Assembly (NCBI GenBank): GCA_003117195.1 | Contig: BDSI01000010.1 | Location: 474,779-538,778 of the forward strand | DNA from: Eudorina sp. 2006-703-Eu-15 | Taxonomy: Eukaryota; Chlorophyta; Chlorophyceae; Chlamydomonadales; Volvocaceae | Direction of reading: 5' to 3' | Length of the DNA stretch: 64,000 nt | Shown: piece by piece, positions 61,211 through 64,000 of the stretch | Numbering within the stretch: position 1 is the stretch's first letter | Layout: each line of letters opens with the position of its first letter | The notes under the pieces: generated by a model | Seen by the model: only the letters and a program-made list of their open reading frames with translations | Database searches by the model: none | Told to the model about the DNA's origin: nothing | Program-made: the position numbers and the translations under genes

Positions 61211-62126
61211 AGCCAGAGTCGTCGTTGCGCGCCCCAGCTTCTGCAGCCGCTGGAGCCGCGCCTCCACTGCTGTGCGGCCTGACGGCAGGAGCTGGTTCCG
61301 AATCAGGATCCGCATCTGGATCGGCCCATCCAGGCACGCTGCAAGGACGTGCGGCGCCCGGGTATACGGCACCTCCGGTGGAGCAGATGATACGTGGGTT
61401 CTGCAGGCGCAGCTGCGGCGCAGCGCCGTTGTCGGCGCCAGGCGCGGCGACGGCTCCTCCGCCTCAGTCACCGTCATCGTCATGACGTGGATCACTGCCG
61501 TACCGGTACGGCATGTCGAGCGTGGCCGTTACGGCCCAGTGTCCGCGGCTCACCCACACGTAGTCCAGGCAGCCTGCGGGGATGAGGAGCAGCTCTCCGA
61601 GTCGCCGCAGGCGGCCCACACGCGGCACGACGCGGCACGGCACGGCACGGCACACTGCTGCCCATTTCATCCTCCAACTTCCTACCTCCCCCGTACCACC
61701 TCTCATGCCCAATGTGCCTCCGCTCCCACCTCCCCACCCACCTACCCCGGAAGGCGGCTGTGCGAATGGTGGCGGCCGGCTCCCGCCCGTTGGCCGGCTT
61801 GTAGGCGCTGGCCAGCTGGATGCCTGGTCCCCCCCAGGCATGTGGCCACCAGTGGTGACAGCGGGGGGAGGCGGGGGGTAAACCCACCGTACACATGCAC
61901 GCGTTTGCAGGTGACCCACTGGGGTCCACTGCCGCACGGTTCCTTCGTGTGCACACGGCGTTCCTATGCTGGGTCTTTAATTTATAGGGACAGACTTCTG
62001 GTAAAACCGCGTACATGACCAAGAAGCCGAGGGCAGGCCAGGCAGGCCGGCCAGGCAGGCAGGCCAGGCAGGCCCGGTATCCAGGTCCGGTGACGCGGTG
62101 AGGCGCCCAGCCCGCCCAGTCCTCAC

Positions 62127-62525
62127 CAGGGTGGCTATCTTATTTTCGGGAGTATCTACGGCCAGAGATACACCTGGCTTCGAAACGCTGAAAGTATCTG
62201 TCTATGGGGAGATATTTCCAACTGGAAACGGCCCGAAGTATCTACAGAGGGCATCGGACAGGGCGCAACATTGATGGAGAACTTCCACGAACCGAACCCA
62301 TAAGTGCAACACCTAGCCATAGATGACTGCAGACGGCGAGAACCGACCCCGGGTGGGAGATATCGGGGACCCCATCACTCGTCCGAGTATATGTCAACGG
62401 AAATATCATGTCCCACACGAGGGGTCAAAGTATCTTAAACTCCATGTTTTGGCAGGCCAAAAGTATCTAAAATTTCAGAAGTTTATCGGCCGAATAGATA
62501 TTTATATCTTAAGATAGCCACCCTG
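62127..62525 (+). mobile_element. Inverted-repeat element (399 bp) in EEP copy 2 intron
   Basis: Perfect 16-bp terminal inverted repeats CAGGGTGGCTATCTTA (62127-62142) and TAAGATAGCCACCCTG (62510-62525). Left flank GTCCTCAC and right flank GTCTCCTCAC differ by a 2-bp insertion, consistent with an 8-bp target duplication. GTATCT motifs recur inside. No coding capacity. Terminal CAGGG and 8-bp duplication suggest a hAT-type MITE. Confidence 0.75.
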
Positions 62526-62779
62526 GTCTCCTCACCCGCTGTGTGGAAGGTGAGCTGGCTGAGGCGAAGGGGTTCCTCGGAGGGCCGGTGGAGCCTGAGG
62601 GGGAGGGGGACACCAGGCCGGGCGGGTGGGCCGGGACCTGGCTGGCACCTCAGACGCTCAGAGCCATCGCGGCGCCGATGGGGTTCCGTCGGGCGGCTCC
62701 TCGTGCCCCTGCGAGGTCGCATGACGTCGGATTTCGGATGGGCGCAGCGCCGCCAAGGCCACATACCACACAGGTCAAG

Positions 62780-63010
62780 GCCTGGAAAACTGCAGGCGCA
62801 GGGGCATTTCCTGCATCGTACACCTGTCTACCGCCAAAACACACTCTAACGCCGTGTCCCCAACTCCTGGAAAATAGTTGGCAGGGCAGATTTTCGGCTC
62901 TCCACAGCGTCAAATAAATGAAATTTCGCAGGTTCTTGGGGGTCCGGAAAATAGAAAATTTCCGGGTTTTTTGCCCGTAAATATTCTTTTTACTTAAGAT
63001 AGCAACACTG
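62780..63010 (-). mobile_element. Partial second copy of the 42.4-kb hAT-like element
   Basis: Ends with TTAAGATAGCAACACTG at 63010. Reverse complement of 63010-62871 aligns well with 42429-42574 of the first element. The adjoining segment 62790-62870 matches 42598-42672 in the opposite relative orientation. No left terminal repeat was found. Confidence 0.65.
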
Positions 63011-63362
63011 CCCCCGGGTCCCACCATCCACAAGCCCTGACCTCTGATGCCGCCCTACCCGAAGCCTGACCGGACCTGACCCGACCTCAATCTCAACCCA
63101 ACCGACCCGGCCCCAGGCACCCGACCCGAATCAAACCGACCCAGGCCGACCCGTCGGCGCGTCGGGGCCGGGCAGGCAGGGCCGCACCAACTAGTATAAA
63201 AATTCCGCATGGGCCTTCCTCCAGAGGTGGGGGAGCGGAGGGCGACCGTCCTTACTGGTAGGGGTGGTGCGGGTGGTCGGACCCCAGCGACCCGTGGGTC
63301 AGGAGTTCGTAGACGCCGCTGACCAGGCAGCCCCCCGGCGCCATGGGGTTGGAGGGGTGCGG

Positions 63363-63384
63363 CCGGCAGGGCTGCGACCCACAC

Positions 63385-63418
<34 letters not shown>

Positions 63419-63420
63419 GC
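63363..63420. repeat. (CA)n microsatellite
   Basis: CA dinucleotide array directly upstream of the retained part of EEP copy 2, on the coding strand a (TG)n run. Confidence 0.85.
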
Positions 63421-63620
63421 AACGTTCTAGCGGTAGATGTGGGTTCGAATCCCATCGTCCGTCCCCCGGATGAAATAGGTCGGGGTGTAGAGGGATGGAT
63501 CTCAGGACAAGCGGCGGCCTTGGAGGAGCTGCTGGAGCCAAGACTTGGCTTTGAGGCGGCGACTGTGCCTCGGCGGACATATACAGCGCTACTGACAGTG
63601 TAACGCTTTTTACAGTATAA
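63421..63620 (+). mobile_element. tRNA-like (B-box) repeat, probable SINE
   Basis: GGTTCGAATCC at 63442-63452 in the context GGGTTCGAATCCCATCGTCC resembles the head of the 11.7-kb element (same CGAATCC...GTCC). No complete tRNA cloverleaf. A further weak B-box-like GAGTTCGATTCTGG lies at about 63727. Confidence 0.4.
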
Positions 63621-63833
63621 GTCCCTATAATCAACCCTGCACAACATCTCGTGAAGCCTTTGGCCGCGCCTTACTACAAATGGTATCGATTATCAGCACT
63701 CCTTCCTTACGATCTCGTCAGGTCGTGAGTTCGATTCTGGATGGGCGCACAGAGGTTTCCACTCCAAATCCCTCCCTGCTAGGGACGCATGTGGGCCGCT
63801 ATGGCCTTCATGGCAGCCGCACCATGTGAAGGC

Positions 63834-64000
63834 GACCGAGGCTTGGGGACCTCGGCCTCCGAGTCACTGATGGAAGCCTTCTCGACCTCCTTGGCGAGGT
63901 CCGGCCGTGCCCGTGCACCGCAAACAGCTTCGGACGTCGCCAAGGAGGTCGAGAAGCCTTCCATCAGTGACTCGGAGGCCGAGGTCCCCAAGCCTCCGTC
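63834..64000. repeat. Long hairpin: 70-bp arms, 27-nt loop
   Basis: Arm 63834-63903 pairs with 63931-64000 with three mismatches in 70; the loop is 63904-63930. The right arm reaches the window edge, so the repeat may be longer. Could be a small-RNA precursor or the tip of an inverted duplication. Confidence 0.9.

Larger units (their letters stand above)
60795..63371 (-). pseudogene. CCR4-type EEP nuclease-like copy 2, 5'-incomplete with in-frame TGA
   Basis: Exons on the minus strand: 63371-63256 (APGGCLVSGVYELLTHGSLG, SDHPHHP), 61928-61888 (probable), 61823-61746 (IQLASAYKPANGREPAATIR) and 61573-60795 (CLDYVWVSRGHWAVTATLDM ... VEVPSDHLAVGAELVLL). It is a paralog of the left-end gene; the 78-nt exon has the same length in both. 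A TGA (61466-61464) interrupts the last exon in the frame that otherwise runs open to SDHLAVGAEL. Upstream of 63371, where copy 1 has VPLVLCGDWN, this copy has a (TG)n array and a tRNA-like repeat, so the GDWN catalytic motif is not visible. The intron 63255-61929 is filled with two mobile elements. The rest, if present, lies beyond the window. Confidence 0.7.

Noticed and set aside
63421..63500. tRNA gene
   Set aside because: Only a B-box/T-arm-like sequence; no acceptor stem, anticodon arm or A box in the right place.

Overview
The window looks like nuclear DNA of a volvocine green alga (Volvox, Gonium or Chlamydomonas relatives). Coding exons are GC-rich and split by many short GT-AG introns. 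Intergenic DNA is AT-richer. Ala/Gly/Pro/Ser low-complexity inserts interrupt conserved domains, and three genes encode pherophorins, extracellular-matrix proteins typical of this group. Gene models below were built by reading splice sites and requiring reading phase to match at every junction; no database search or transcript was available.

Layout: (1) 0.2-5.7 kb, minus: a CCR4-type endonuclease/exonuclease/phosphatase (EEP) gene in at least 11 exons, intact except for one in-frame TAG; an open frame with a BRCT-like segment lies just upstream (5.8-6.8 kb). (2) 10.7-27.7 kb, plus: three tandem paralogous pherophorin genes of 564, 532 and 565 residues. They have two cysteine-rich pherophorin domains but no long hydroxyproline-type rod. 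The middle copy has an extra intron bounded by 8-bp direct repeats. (3) 30.9-35.9 kb, minus: an eight-exon alpha/beta hydrolase of the monoacylglycerol-lipase type, whose nucleophile serine is replaced by aspartate and which has a long disordered tail. (4) 39.0-45.2 kb, minus: a multi-span membrane protein ending in a 968-residue exon with about five copies of a ~40-residue helical repeat. (5) 45.5-56.6 kb, and perhaps to 59.2 kb, minus: a TRP-type cation channel with S1-S6, pore and TRP-box-like helix. (6) 60.8-63.4 kb, minus: a second, decayed EEP copy with an in-frame TGA and no visible GDWN motif.

Mobile and repeated DNA is frequent: short inverted-repeat elements resembling non-autonomous hAT transposons (42.4, 62.1, 62.8 kb, and a diverged relative at 8.8 kb), a tRNA-headed SINE-like family, a short dispersed element with a palindromic ACCCGCGGGT core, many minisatellites, and a 70-bp-arm hairpin at the right edge of the window.

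The genes do not form a metabolic cluster. The pherophorins are a tandemly duplicated secreted matrix family. The channel and the repeat-bearing membrane protein lie head-to-tail about 350 bp apart and may be functionally linked or even one transcription unit; that is inference.
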